Shown piece by piece: positions 47,555 through 59,308 of a stretch of 64,000 nt of DNA. The translations under genes were made by a program, and so were the position numbers. The stretch is from Heterobilharzia americana. Its lineage: Eukaryota; Platyhelminthes; Trematoda; Strigeidida; Schistosomatidae. The notes beneath the pieces were generated by a model. It was not told where the DNA came from and did not search any database. It saw only the letters and a list, made by a program, of their open reading frames with translations. Position 1 is the stretch's first letter. Each line of letters starts with the position of its first letter. The stretch is taken from the NCBI GenBank assembly GCA_944470555.2, contig OX104134.1, positions 55,109,890-55,173,889 of the forward strand. The letters are read 5' to 3'.

Positions 47555-48268
47555 TAACTTCAGTTTGGTTAGGGTATGAGGTTGGACCTCAGTGATTAGT
47601 CGTTAGCTTTTACTGAGCTAACTAACTTTCATTGTAAAGCGTGAAAATGGCTGAGTGCAAATATTTAGCACTTCCTCCCTTCAAGTGTTTTCCTGCAAAT
47701 TTAATAAACTCTACCGTTGGTCAATGCCAATACCGGGCCGAAACTCAGTGGCCGCTGATTCGAATCCAGCCGTAGTCCAAATTTTCATTTCACCCTCAAT
47801 CATCACCCAGTACAAATAGCAGTCTACCAAACTCCAGCTATCTCATACAGTTAAATGATAACAACATAAATATCAGAAAGAGATTTATAAACATTAATTG
47901 ATTTCAGTATGAGGTCGCTTTAAGTTTACGTAAAAAACTTTAGGTTCATCTGTAACTGATTCTAAGTGATGAATCTGGATCTCATTTTCATGTCTCTTGC
48001 CTTTACGGCTAAATATAAAATTCTAACTATGCATTACCCAACACGCATCTTTTTTAAGAGAAATGTGTCGCAGAGATTCACTTATCAACTTTGTAACACT
48101 AAATAGTCAGTCTTTTCAATTTTCACTTCATTTATGTTTAATTGTCCTCCTTGATAATAATATTCCCATAATTTCAGCTATTGGAAATGTTGTATATTTT
48201 TCCGAGAAAATTACATGCTGGTAATTCATAATCGCATCAAACTTGTTTAGAATATAGTGCTCATTATC

Positions 48269-48306
48269 ACCATTATTATTATTATTATTATTACTATTAT
48301 TATTAT
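48269..48306. repeat. (ATT)n microsatellite
   Basis: Interrupted ATT repeat. Confidence 0.85.
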
Positions 48307-48970
48307 GATTATACTCAACTCCGTCAACGTTTGAGTTCGAAAGTTGAGTTACTAAATGGTGAGACTAAACAGGAAAGATTAAATGCAAATAAATGTTATT
48401 TGCAACGTATACTTTTCATTCACAAAGTTAGCAATGAAATCACCTTGTTAAAAGAAAATATTAAGTAATTAACACAAAAACTATGGCACTATGCTGCAAC
48501 AGAGTTGCTTATTTGAATTTGATATTCCAATATTATGCCCAACAAAAGGGCTAGTAGTTATAATAAAACAGTCTTGCGGCTAACCGAGACAGCTGAGTCA
48601 CAATAATGTCCAGCTAATGTTCATTACAGATTGAAATCGATTGAAAAACCAGTACAATCCTCTAGATTTTAAAAATATTTTGCGTCAAAGTTAAGGCAGT
48701 GACTGCGTAATATCAAATGTCATGAAAGAGCAACTCTAAGCGCTTGCTTGAATAACAAAGTTTCATGTAAAAGACTGTGATAAAGGCATGGTTCATTTAG
48801 AAAAAGGGGTTACAAAGGTCTATTTCATCCTAATTAACCATTTTTGCACATTCAAATTCTCCTAAAATCCTATGTATCTAGATAACGTTGAAAAAAGTAT
48901 GAGATTAATATCCATCTAAATATTTTTTATACATTGCATCCACTGAAAAATGTTAGAAGATGGACAAAAG

Positions 48971-48997
48971 TATATATATATATATATATATATATAT
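48971..48997. repeat. (TA)n microsatellite
   Basis: About 13 TA units. Confidence 0.9.
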
Positions 48998-49318
48998 GCC
49001 TACTCTTCAAAATCTCTGATAGGCTTTACTTAGCAGATTAATATATCAGTTGGCTAGATGAAATAGGCAGAAGTCTCAGAACCTTTGTTTTATGTTATTC
49101 GCACTAGTCAGCAATAATTATCTACGACCTTGAAGGAACTGGTAATATCTCTGAGATTCAAATCAGAATTACCCATAGATGCAGTCAGCGAGTTTTACTG
49201 TTGATGTATATAGACTACAATTGATTTCCTCCTTGACTGAATCAAATAGGATTCGGTCAGCCCTCACAACAAGTTAACATGAAATCAATTGTTCTTCAGG
49301 GACCAATTCATGTACCAA

Positions 49319-49505
49319 CAAATCAGCTTACAATTCCTAATACAAGATTCTTAAGATATTTGAGCTTATATGTTCTAAGATCGAAAACTATTACAATAAG
49401 TTTGAAAATAAACATTGATATACAGAAGTTATCATCCAAAGAAGAATTGGATGCATGTATACGCATAAACGGCAAACTACCTTCCGGTATGTATATACAC
49501 ACATT
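49319..49505 (+). repeat. Repeated exon-like module, copy 1
   Basis: A block of about 187 bp (from AAATCAGCTTACAATTCC to TATATACACACAT) recurs at 50054-50236 and inverted at 61878-62062 with about one difference by eye. In this copy the plus frame reads IPNTRFLRYLSLYVLRSKTI, TISLKINIDIQKLSSKEELD and ACIRINGKLPSG, and is framed by an acceptor-like GTTCTTCAG (about 49299) and a donor-like CCG|GTATGT (about 49489). It may be a genuine exon that seeded the other copies, or simply a repeat. No domain is recognised. Confidence 0.7.
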
Positions 49506-49904
49506 ATTTCTTTTAATTGGGATATTCAATTTTTGTATACCACATGATTTATAGTCATATGAGTATAAAAATATATCAGTACGGAGGTATGGATACTGTT
49601 ATTAACAAATTAGTTGAAATATACTGTATAAAACTGGAAAAAGAAAATCAAATAAAAGAAGAGGGATAAACATGCGGAGTGGTTTTTAAATTACTGCTTT
49701 CCCTCCTCTCATTACCAATATAACCTGTAAAAATTGCTTGACAACTGAGCGTTACCAGTTAACGTTTATTTTACTGTGTTCAGTGAATCTCAAATCTTGA
49801 ATTTCATCTGTTTTATATCGTTCAGTAAGTAGACTATTAAAATTTATCATTGGGCATGGCATCGAAAACTGAACAGAAGGCGCACTGAGTTTTGTTATGT
49901 ATTA

Positions 49905-50470
49905 AAAAACAAGCCAGTCATGAATGACTGAGTGATGAAGAAGTACGCTTTAACTACTTCTACTCTAGTGAGGTGTTAAAAGTTTAATTTCAGCTACACT
50001 TAACAGCGATTTACAAGTTAAAGCGTGTATGCACATTATGTAACGAAATTCAAATCAGCTTATAATTCCTAATACAAGATTCTTAAGATATTTGAGCTTA
50101 TATGTTCTAAGATCGAAAACTATTACAATAAGTTTGAAAATAAACATTGATATACAGAAGTTATCATCCAAAGAAGAATTGGATGCATGTATACGCATAA
50201 ACGGCAAACTACCTTCCGGTATGTATATACACACATCCTGAATTCCAATTACAGCCATTATTCCTCACTATATTTTAATATGTCTTAACACCACTAGACA
50301 TCTATCTCACAGTGCCATTTCATGTGTTGAAGTGTTACTGACAAACAATGCTTAATCCTGTGTAATTATGCGGTAATTATCGAGTAGCTTAGTGTTAACG
50401 TGGCTGACTGCAACATCATTAGATTGCTCGAGTTTGTATATATGCCTTACGACAAGTTCTGACAAGCAAA
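49905..50470 (+). repeat. Inverted duplication, left copy
   Basis: About 565 bp that reappears as reverse complement at 61636-62210. It contains the exon-like module and then sequence leading into the tRNA-like SINE at 50.38 kb. Identity by eye is very high with a few single-base changes; the 67-codon minus frame at 50055-50258 is identical in protein to the plus frame at 61858-62061. Confidence 0.9.
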
Positions 50471-50665
50471 CAAACTGGGCTGAGCCAGACTTCTTGACGA
50501 TTGCCGCCAAGTAACTAAAATCCACCAAAGGTTGACAGCTATGTTGAGCCTCTTAGCCTGGTGCCATATTGCAAAATGATTGATCGAATTCTGTCAGGAA
50601 TCAGGACCATACAATATGAAACTCTTTGCTCTCCAGTGAACAATAATGTAATAAAACTGACACCC
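50385..50665 (+). mobile_element. tRNA-like SINE, second family, copy 2
   Basis: An A-box-like TAGCTTAGTGTTAACGTGGC is followed about 30 nt later by a weak B-box-like GATTGCTCGAG. The body (GACAAGTTCTGACAAGCAAA, AGCCTCTTAGCCTGGTGCC) resembles 41.67-41.87 kb. The head is shared with the inverted copy at 61.7 kb. Confidence 0.5.
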
Positions 50666-50669
50666 TGTT

Positions 50670-53110
50670 GCATCACATCCTGGTGATTAAAACGTTGTCA
50701 CCTGGTTTACTACCAACTCTTATCAATCTACAGCCAGAAAAGTCGTAAGAACACATAAGTGTACAGTATTCATTGAATGTTTTTGAAGTGGGGGGGGGGG
50801 GAACGGTACAGTAACGATGGTAAAGACAATATGGCACTGCGAAAAATCACAGGAAAACCTAATTGTGACTTCCAACAAAATCATCAATAATATGCGTTCA
50901 GTCAAGTACAGAAGCCCTTTACGATTATCTGGGAATGGCACAATTAAACTGGATTCACACTGAAACATGAAAGATATAAAAATTGAAAAAACCTACTACC
51001 TGACTTTAAAACGACGTTAGTGATGAAAAAGAATTGGCTAAATCTGTAAAAATACAGTACTAAGTTTGAATTACGTAAATATGCATGCTGAACTGTTCTG
51101 GAACTAGTGAAACATTGAGGCTCTGTCTTTACATGATTTCTTTTTGAATTTTATTTCGAAAAATTGAATGTCGACCAGCAAATCGAGTGATAAGCACTTT
51201 TATTGCATATTATTTTTCGATAAAAACTATGAAATTCATCAGCTTTTCCCATTCATGACACAAAGAGATCTGAGACATTTTTTCCTTCCCAGAAACATAC
51301 TTCTTATGCTGGCAATCAAAGTCCGATACTAGGTACGCATAAACTTGTAATCCGATAGATTCCCATGGTTGGGTCAACATTGCCATTAAAAAAACAAAGC
51401 TTGGTGAATGCACAAATGCAATTTCGCCTACAAACTCCATCCAAAAAAGTATTTCAAATGGAACAGTGAATGACTGAACAGCAAAGTTCAACTGAATAAT
51501 TCTTCTCCTTCCCAGAATAAATTTTTCTACAGAATTACAAATTTATCTCACTAGGTTACTGATCTGTACTTATAGGAAAAACTAGCATAAGTGAAACTTT
51601 AAGATCAAAGACATCTTTTTGGCAGATTTTATTGAAATGATTTTGATTAGTTTTGATAAATCATATGCCCAGTAAGCAAAACCGCATCATTGACAGTCGA
51701 TTACGGTCTTTTGTTCACTTCACGATGGTAATTCTGCCCTAGTCTGTTTATTATCGCTTCTAAATTTCAGAACCCATTGGAAATCCTGGTGAATGCAAAG
51801 TAAACTTATTTGTAAAATTATAAAATTTCACCATAACTTCACTTTCACTTTCCTGGAAGTCAATGGGGTTTGCAAGTTCACAATAACTACAAAATGCCTA
51901 CCGAAAAGTAGTAACTTTCTTGACATAGTAGCATAAATACAATGATGGGATTACCGGAACACATTTCTTCTTTCAGTTATTTCTATCTTATTTTACTAAA
52001 ACATAGACAACGATGTTGAGTGAAATTACTGTATTTAAGTGCATTCATGACTCTTGCTACTGCTTAACTTTAACTCAGATTTTACTTTGGTTTTGATGAT
52101 AGTGGAAGGACTAAATGAAAGGTGACCGAACTTGTATCGTGAATAAGTGACTAAACTCGTATGTGCTTCTGGGCTGGTCACGAATACCAACCGGTGAACA
52201 TAGGCGATAGTGAAAGATATGTTTAAAAACACAAGTGTCTTAGCACCTTTATCTATTGCTACTGTGGTAATCCCTGGGTGTCATGTACATCAGTTTTTTG
52301 ACCCAGAGGGACACAACTCTCAAAATAATTCTTTGGATGACTTATTATTTGGGCAATTTTTTATACATACCGTATCACAAAAACAGGATCACATAAATTT
52401 ACTGTGAAAGTGAGCACAGTCTCATTCCCTAAACTGTTTGCTAGTACTCCTCTAGTTGCTGTTCTAATGGTCCAGTCCACAAATTAGAAATGACAATGAA
52501 TACGCCCTTTGCTTAGTTATTCCTGGTGATTCGAATAACTAGTAATTTTAACGATGAAAACACAATACAAAACAAAGTGACTCTTATTTTTGTAGAGCGA
52601 ATAGATTGTACATTAAAATTGTGAAGTTTAACCTAATAATATTTTCTCGTGCCTCTTATGTTACTTTCAGTATCAGTTAGCACATTTGCTCTGTCAATCC
52701 GCTATTTGGACCAGTTGACGATGATATGGTCAGTGAAACACTATCGAATACGACTTCAACTGACAGATTAAACTTAAAACATTTTTCGTCGCATCTCATT
52801 CCCTGCAGTCGATCAACTGCTGGCACACTAAACAGGTTAATTGTAGGAAAAAATTTCCTTGAAAATTATACATCTGTTTTTTAAGTATGGATATTTTAAT
52901 CATTATCGAAAAGTGAAAAAAACTCTATCTTCTGTCGACATGGAAACAATAGTCTGGACCTAAGGTTAGTTTTCCTAGATTTTTATTTACTTCAACATAT
53001 TGACCTCTCTGTTCTGTTTGAAAAACAGCTAATTTTAAAATTCCTAGTGTCTTCAGTGTTTGAAACACCGCTTGAAAAAAATAGGTGAATCAAGTTTATA
53101 TCATTCAGTA
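50670..53110. other. No confident gene
   Basis: The frames 51210-51491 (minus) and 52210-52407 (plus) have some protein-like composition but no family motif and no clear pair of splice sites. Confidence 0.35.
50790..50801. repeat. G12 homopolymer
   Basis: Twelve consecutive G on the plus strand, rare in such AT-rich sequence. Confidence 0.9.
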
Positions 53111-53113
53111 TAA

Positions 53114-53115
<2 letters not shown>

Positions 53116-53151
<36 letters not shown>
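53116..53151. repeat. (TA)n microsatellite at the edge of a Penelope fragment
   Basis: About 18 TA units ending about 20 bp before Penelope homology begins. Confidence 0.9.
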
Positions 53152-53154
<3 letters not shown>

Positions 53155-53169
53155 TAGTCTGCCAGTGTT

Positions 53170-53570
53170 CAGTCAGAAACTAAAGGATAGCCTATATAAT
53201 CCTAACTTTTCATCCTGTATATATCAGTCTCACTGCTCCTGTGGAACTGACTACATAAGGTGTACGATTAAGCAGGTGCAACTACAGATAAGAGAGCATT
53301 TGCCAATTTGCTTCTTGGAGAGCTAAATGAAAGTGATAATAAGTTCAGTCCTACAAAACCTAGTAGTCAATGGACATCACACATATCTTAATAGAACTTT
53401 AGTCGTAATTCGTCGTACACTGGAAATGACACCACATGTAGCTCGCTAACGCCTGTTTAACATTGTAGTGGCTCTCTCAATAAAACTGACCAAACCTGAA
53501 CTGGGAATTGAGAAAAACATGTTCAAGCGTTACTTCTCCCTCTTCCTTCAGTAAACTAAAGGTCACTCCT
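53170..53570 (+). mobile_element. Penelope-like element, copy C, GIY-YIG end
   Basis: The frame near 53225 reads QSHCSCGTDYIRCTIKQVQL then QIREHLPICFLES, matching the PLE nuclease start C-x-C-x(3-4)-YIGxTxR...IREH, with YIG changed to YIR. A weaker match (VVNGHHTYLNRTLVVIRRTL) follows across a frame change. It is 5'-truncated and dead. It lies in the long intron between the kinase SH3 and kinase-domain exons. Confidence 0.65.
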
Positions 53571-54455
53571 GCCTTTTAATTCGTTATCTTTTTGTTCACT
53601 ATCATATCATTCATCCTAATATGTATCATTCCAGTATTGACAACTAAAAAAAAACTTGATTTCCTTACAGACCGCAAATCTCCCCCCATTTTGAAAATGT
53701 ATCTGCAACTAATACGGCTTGACTTCGCGCCGTACAAATACAGTCTATAATTGTAGAACGTGAAGATAATTTATTGAAAAGAATATTTTTCATTCAGATT
53801 GTCAATGTTATGAGAATCTCTTTTTGTCTAAATTTAGGTAACCAAGTGGATATCTAATCAAGCATAAACCAAACACTACCTCAAATCAAAAGAATAAAAT
53901 AAACTAGTACCCTTACTTAAAAGTCCTGGCAAATATTGCTTATTTTGCGCTTACTATATATTCTCTGAGTCCAAGAGCATAAGTTACTCTTAATAATTAG
54001 TGCTACTTTGCTGCTGCAGAATCCACTAGTTACACATCGGAAAATCTTGAATGAAGTTTTGAAAACTTTGATAATACTTCAAAAAGTGAATTAAAACCTA
54101 GTATTTTTAGACGATTGTTGTTCATCATAGTAGCAGCCAGTAAATTTATTATTGTGCTTGTCGCAGTTCATTTGTAGGCGGCTTAGTTAACAATCAAACT
54201 GGCGTCCTCAGTGAAAATTGAAGAAATAGACCACTTATCGTTAATAGTCAACTCAAATGTTCATTTAGAAGAAAATGTTCTGAATAGTGTTTGCTACTTT
54301 AATCCATAAGAATATTACAGCATCATTACCTGCGCTTACATTTTAAAATGGGCTTTTGATTGGGGAATAGTGAACTGTTGTTAACTAATACTAATAGGAA
54401 CGAAGCAAGTGGCAATTAAATGACTGTATCTCTTGAACCCACCTATCTTTACTTT
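53571..54455. other. No gene seen
   Basis: AT-rich intron-like sequence. Confidence 0.4.
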
Positions 54456-54575
54456 CTATTTCGACCCACGAGGAAGGTATGGTTCGATGAAAATAACTTT
54501 TATCTACAATCAAACAGAAATCTGTTCATCTCATCCTCCCCGTTCTGCCATTTTTATGATCTAGTGTGTCACAGA
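54456..54575 (+). CDS. Possible SH2 C-terminal half of the Src-type kinase
   Basis: The frame reads YFLFRPTRKVWFDENNFYLQ then SNRNLF and HFYDLVCHR. The pattern LDxxxFYL...F..LxDLVxHY is the second half of Src-family SH2 domains, just before the DGL(C)xxL sequence that opens the exon at 56905. YFLFR also recalls the FLVR phosphate-binding motif, but the central beta strands that should separate it from FDENNFY are absent, suggesting a deletion or a missing exon. The likely junction is CACAGAG, where the following bases are TAAAA rather than a donor GTAAAA. Confidence 0.3.
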
Positions 54576-55685
54576 GTAAAAATGACACTCTTAAAAAGGA
54601 AAAAAAACCAATCTGGAAATCAAATAATCAAATATAGTTCATGCAGTCAGGATTTGGGCATAAAAAGCGACAAACCTATTCTAAGATTAGTTCTCTGTTG
54701 GAAACAATAAAAGCTGCTACAATTTCTCGATGGAAACCATCACAATAATCTTTAAAAAGCGCTCTGTTTGCAGTTATATTAAAAGACGAGAAGAGATCTA
54801 GGTATCTTGTATTAACTCCCAACGCAATAATTCATATATTTGTGTGCTACTTCTGATAGTCAAATGGTTTTAGAATGAGGTAATAAATGTTTATTTGCTA
54901 ATTAAAAGAAGCTTTGTCTTTTGTTGGGAATTTAAGGTTTAAAAGTGAAAGTCGTCATATTTAACTTGATTTTCCATTAAAATACGTCTTTATTATGAAA
55001 ACTGACAGTCTTTCACCTAGTTGTTTGACAGTTCATCTATGCATATTACAAGTTCACTGAAATCGGGAAAATAAAATTTCATCGTTGATACATTTATTTC
55101 GCTTATTTTTGTTCTTGCGTTATTCAAATTTCATGGTTAATTCTGAGGTTTTGAAATTCAAACAGCCAAAACATAAATCTTGTAAAAGAAGTCTGGTGAA
55201 TGAAGTGGATGTCAAAAATTAGCGTAAACTCTTATCACTATTGTTGAAACTAACTCAAAGTAGTTACAATATTCTATGAACAAATCTTCGAATTTTGGAC
55301 ATCTAGCAGCTTCTTCTACTTGTCAAGTGTGATACATATTTTGAGGCATACTTCATTTGATCGAATCAAGTTTGAAATACTCTGTATCAGATTTTAACAT
55401 TCTCAACCTGGAATAAACTGAACGAGAACTTAAGCTAAGATCTTATGTTCGTACTTTCTTGACGTTTCGAAATCGCAAATCAGCGTAATTCAGATTGTTT
55501 ACTTATGTCATTTCCCCAGCCTTTTTATGGCAAGTGAGCCACAAAAATCATAGTTTAATTAGTAGTTATACTATAATGATTCACAGGTTCTTGAAAATGA
55601 GGTCACTAGGTATACCCCTACATGTTTGTCAATTCACCTCTAAGTGTCTTCTTTAAAAACATTTCATCAAATAATTGTAGGTTAG
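54576..55685. other. Intron-like stretch, nothing seen
   Basis: AT-rich with no motif or repeat recognised. Confidence 0.4.
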
Positions 55686-55687
55686 AA

Positions 55688-56041
55688 TTCATCACGGACT
55701 GACATTAGTTGGAGGAACATTGGAAACCTGAGGGCACTGAATAACGGTTTCATCCTAATATGGGACTCTTCAGGAAGGCGCATCCGTGACCCCACCGGGA
55801 ATAGAACCTGGACATTGAGGTCCCGTGGTCAGTTCGTTACCATTGAGCCACTGGGTCGGAATCCGGTGGCCTACATTTCTTACTTCTTTCAGTTGGCAAT
55901 ATAGCAAGCCTTACATCCAATTCGACCCCTGGAGAGGTCGTGGGTGACCCTTGCTATGGAGTCCCATACCAGGATGAAACAATGGTCTAGTGCTCTCACG
56001 TTTCCAATGTTCCTAAAACTGATGTCAGTCCATGATGAATC
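55688..56041. mobile_element. Palindromic hammerhead SINE (locus 3)
   Basis: A degraded relative of locus 1 with the same plan: ends TTCATCACGGACTGACATTA and TGATGTCAGTCCATGATGAA mirror each other, the centre holds a minus-strand tRNA-like head (A box TGGCTCAATGG near 55840, B box GGTTCTATTCC near 55803), and an arm faces outward on each side. On the minus arm the core CTGAAGA is consensus but its stem I partner is lost and the base at the cleavage site is U. On the plus arm the core reads CTATGGA. Neither is expected to cleave. Confidence 0.7.
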
Positions 56042-56904
56042 CCAACATAAAATCAATTAATAAACCTCCAGATAGAATTGCATAAAATAACTAAATATCT
56101 AACTTAAATTTTAGCAGGTGGATATGTTATTACCCTTGAAGTCAAAATATACTAGATCAAAAAGTTATTTACTGTACTTCAGTGGTAGTGTTTTACTATT
56201 TGTAACACTCAAAAGTCTTGGTAAACCTTTTGACGCAACCACACAGAAGTAGTAATAAACTTATGGCACCCCTTCCGAAAAATCTTATGAGGGGTATTCA
56301 GTTGTAAAATCTACTCCAAACTGTTTTTTATCAAACAATTCAGACGTATTCTGAGTGATCTATTGCTTTAAGAATATAAGTCAAATATCTGCAGTGAAGG
56401 TCTATTTGATTGAATTTTCCTGCGCCATGTTTCACAGCTAAAGTCGCTATAGTTTCATATTTTCTGCAAGTAACTTTCGCATCTTTGGTCAAACTATCTC
56501 ATATAGCTAATGTTTTGCACACCATTAATACTGAAATCTTGAGATGAATAAACTCGAACAAAACCTAAAAAATAATGTTTGAAATTCTGCTGTAATCCAG
56601 GTTCCCATTACAAATTCTATCGTAGCTCAACTTCTACGTCAACATCTAAAACCAATTACCATTTCAAATTTGTCGAATCAGTTTGTGATTTACAGTATGT
56701 TGCCTGCACAGAAAATTCGATCTCTGTTAAAAGCTGACAGTTATTGATAGATGTTTTGTCATGACAAATGTGGGGCAGTTTTTCTACATCCTGTCAGGAA
56801 TGAAAGTTTAAATATGTTTATTTAAAGTAATTAGTTTACTTTCATAAAGATCATCTTTCTTGATTATAGCTTACTATCAATTAATTTCATTTTATCACAT
56901 AAAG
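56042..56904. other. Intron-like stretch before the kinase exon
   Basis: No coding signal. It ends in CACATAAAG, the acceptor-like site for the exon at 56905. Confidence 0.4.
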
Positions 56905-57322
56905 TGACCTCTGATGGGATTGCCTGCTGTCTGACTAAACCCTATCTTAAAATTTACGAACCACCAGCTAGCCTGTCACTACTAAAAGTAAGTCGAAGTA
57001 ATTTCATCTTCGTTGAAAAACTCAATCGAGGAAGTTTTGGAGAGGTGTGGTACACGACATGGAATAATCGGATGGCTGTCGCAATAAAAAAAAACTAATT
57101 GACGGTAACATGGATCGAACAAAATTTTTGAATGAGGCTCAACTCATGCAGCGTCTGAATCATCCTCATATATTAAAACTTTTACCTGTATGTACTACTC
57201 CTGAAGATGAACCAAATTTAATTGTAACTGAATTGATGGGAAATGGATCGTTAAAACAGTACATGCAAACTCTTGATCCCGGTGTGATCATATTGGAAAA
57301 TCTACTTTCGATGATGAATGAC
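56905..57322 (+). CDS. Src-type tyrosine kinase: SH2 end and kinase N-lobe, with a frameshift
   Basis: Part of a non-receptor tyrosine kinase. TSDGIACCLTKPYLKI is the SH2 C-terminus (SDGLCxxLxKP in Src42A-type kinases). KVSRSNFIFVEKLNRGSFGE is the linker and glycine loop, then VAIKK holds the ATP-binding lysine. The helix C glutamate is in FLNEAQLMQRL. HPHILKLLPVCT, LIVTELMGNGSLKQYM and LLSMMND follow the hinge and helices D-E. The glycine loop is NRGSFG, where LGxGxFG is usual, so the first Gly is Asn. A run of nine A at 57086-57094 shifts the frame between VAIKK and LIDGNMDRTKF; ten would keep it open. The exon ends at a consensus donor GAC|GTGAGT. It may be an assembly error in a homopolymer or a pseudogene lesion. 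Confidence 0.85.
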
Positions 57323-59308
57323 GTGAGTATAAAGAAATGCCTATCCTAACCTGTTTAATAAAAAAATAATTTTCCTTCTGAAAAGATGTCCAACGGTTCG
57401 CGATGTCTATTTAACATTTATCCCTACGTAAATTGCCCAGAGATAAATAAATATTATGATCAACTTGACTGATGCAAAAGCTATACAAAATAATAGGGTT
57501 TTATAAACTAACAGGAATACAAGTGGAAAATATGGTGGCTTGGGGGTGATGGCTAGTTCACCTTGCCTTTAGGCAATGTATTAGTTAACGGGCGCCGTTT
57601 TCTGTTACATGCCAACCATTAGCATAAGGATTAAACGTCATACAGTAAGCTGTACAGCTTAAAAGGCGGATGACTATGCTCAATCCGAAAGATTTTCAAA
57701 AGCTTGCTTTTTAAAGTTGAGAGTGGAAAGCTATTCTTCCTCTTAGCATGGAGTTTCTGCCATGATCTCAAGAAAAAAAATCTGCAAATCTGGTGACTCT
57801 CACGTATTCCTCAGAAAACTAGGTCAACTTTCGACCTCAGCTGTCCACTGACTACAAAAATTCGGTATTCAAGTAAATAGACCTTATATGATCTGGAAAA
57901 CAATATGTTTGATTCTTTGAACAAAACACTTGTAGTAATATGGAAGATAGGGATTTTGAAGACGTTCACTTGAGTTCTGTTGTGAATAAGTAAACTGAAA
58001 AGACAGACTAATCGGAAACATTACACAAAACCGCATCAGTTCAAGCTGTTACACTTCACTGTATCATCCAAGGAATAATTGAACAGCCGAAATTATATTA
58101 AGGTATATGATTGTGCATGAGAGGATGGGGAATAAATATGTTAAGGTTATTAAAATACTTAAGCTGTGCCAATGCAACCAACTTTAGGCCAAATCACTGA
58201 TTATTGACCGTCTTGATTTTCTAAACTCTAACTAGGCAATCTACACCTTCTTAAACGGCTCTCAATGATAGCCAAAGACTGCATGAAATGACGCTAAATC
58301 TTGACCTTATCACCACTAGTCTTCTCCCAACTCGAACCAATTTTTGGCTAACTAGCACTGCACACTCAGATGATGGCCTGGCACGTGTAACAAATGTCTA
58401 ACCCATTTCAGCTGACTGACTTACACAACCTTATACTTCTTTTTCCTCTGCACCACTCACATGATGATTTCTGCATATGTCAGCAACACTTCAAAGACGG
58501 TTGCCATCAAAACCTTTAGTTTTTAAATATAGTCTAATTTCACAGGTGACGTATCATGTCTGTGTAATATAAAAGAGCAAAATGTGGCATAGTATACTTA
58601 TCCTTTAATCCATAGTAAGACACATAATAAAGGTTGGCAATGTCTAACAGGCCTTTTGTATTCGAAATGGAGACTTTGTAAGCAATCAATCCGCTTATAC
58701 CAATCCAGTTGCCGGAGAATGTGGATTATTCAAGGCATTCCACCACCTTGCTTCCTCTTTATCAAAAAGCAGTCAGTGAAGTGCATCATTGCACCCCTGT
58801 GCTGTATTTGGTATTGCAAGAGAGATACTAAATATACCCAGATTTCTTCTCAAGGCGATCAGAAGGGTCTGAAATTTGCCAGCATCTTTGCCCAGAAGTA
58901 ATGTATTAAGGAAATTAGGTGCTGTCTTCCTAGGGTCACAGATGTCTAGATGAAGCCCACTAGCATCTCTATATCTAAAACCACTGACTGTCGTTACTTC
59001 AGAAGACAACACCTTAATACCCCTAACATAGTTGTGTCAGTTCAAATAGAGAGCTTGGATAGTCACTACATTCTTGATTAGTGAAGCCTTCAGAGTCAGG
59101 CGCTGCCTCAACATTTCTCAAACGACATAGCTGAACTCTGGCTTCAGGTCAAGAAGTATAGCAAAACTTAAATGCCTGCAAATGCATCTGCGTTCTAAAA
59201 TCTGCTTAAATGAGAAAATTTTAGTGTTACTCATTGTTTGGTAGATATATGCCTGTACCCTGTTGAGCAGCATTATTTGACTAAAATACATATTTGTAAG
59301 ACTTATTG
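57323..59308. other. Kinase intron with unidentified repeat-like sequence
   Basis: The part near 57540-57680 and 58170-59100 is richer in G and C than normal intron here. A minus-strand frame at 58773-59012 (SGFRYRDASGLHLDICDPRK) may be a repeat-derived coding fragment. I could not place it in a family. Confidence 0.35.

Larger units (their letters stand above)
46798..49318. other. Intron or intergenic stretch with simple repeats
   Basis: Holds an (ATT)n run at about 48269-48306 and a TA run at 48971-48997. A B-box-like GATTCGAATCC near 47757 may mark a SINE remnant. A minus-strand frame 47320-47554 ends at a donor-like GCAG|GTATAC and is listed separately. Confidence 0.4.

Noticed and set aside
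49323..49529. 68-codon minus frame shared by the three modules as a conserved protein
   Set aside because: Sharing follows from recent duplication, not selection; the plus strand has the splice-like borders.
58773..59012. Minus-strand frame in the kinase intron as a gene
   Set aside because: Protein-like in places but no family match, no splice sites, and it lies in repeat-like sequence.
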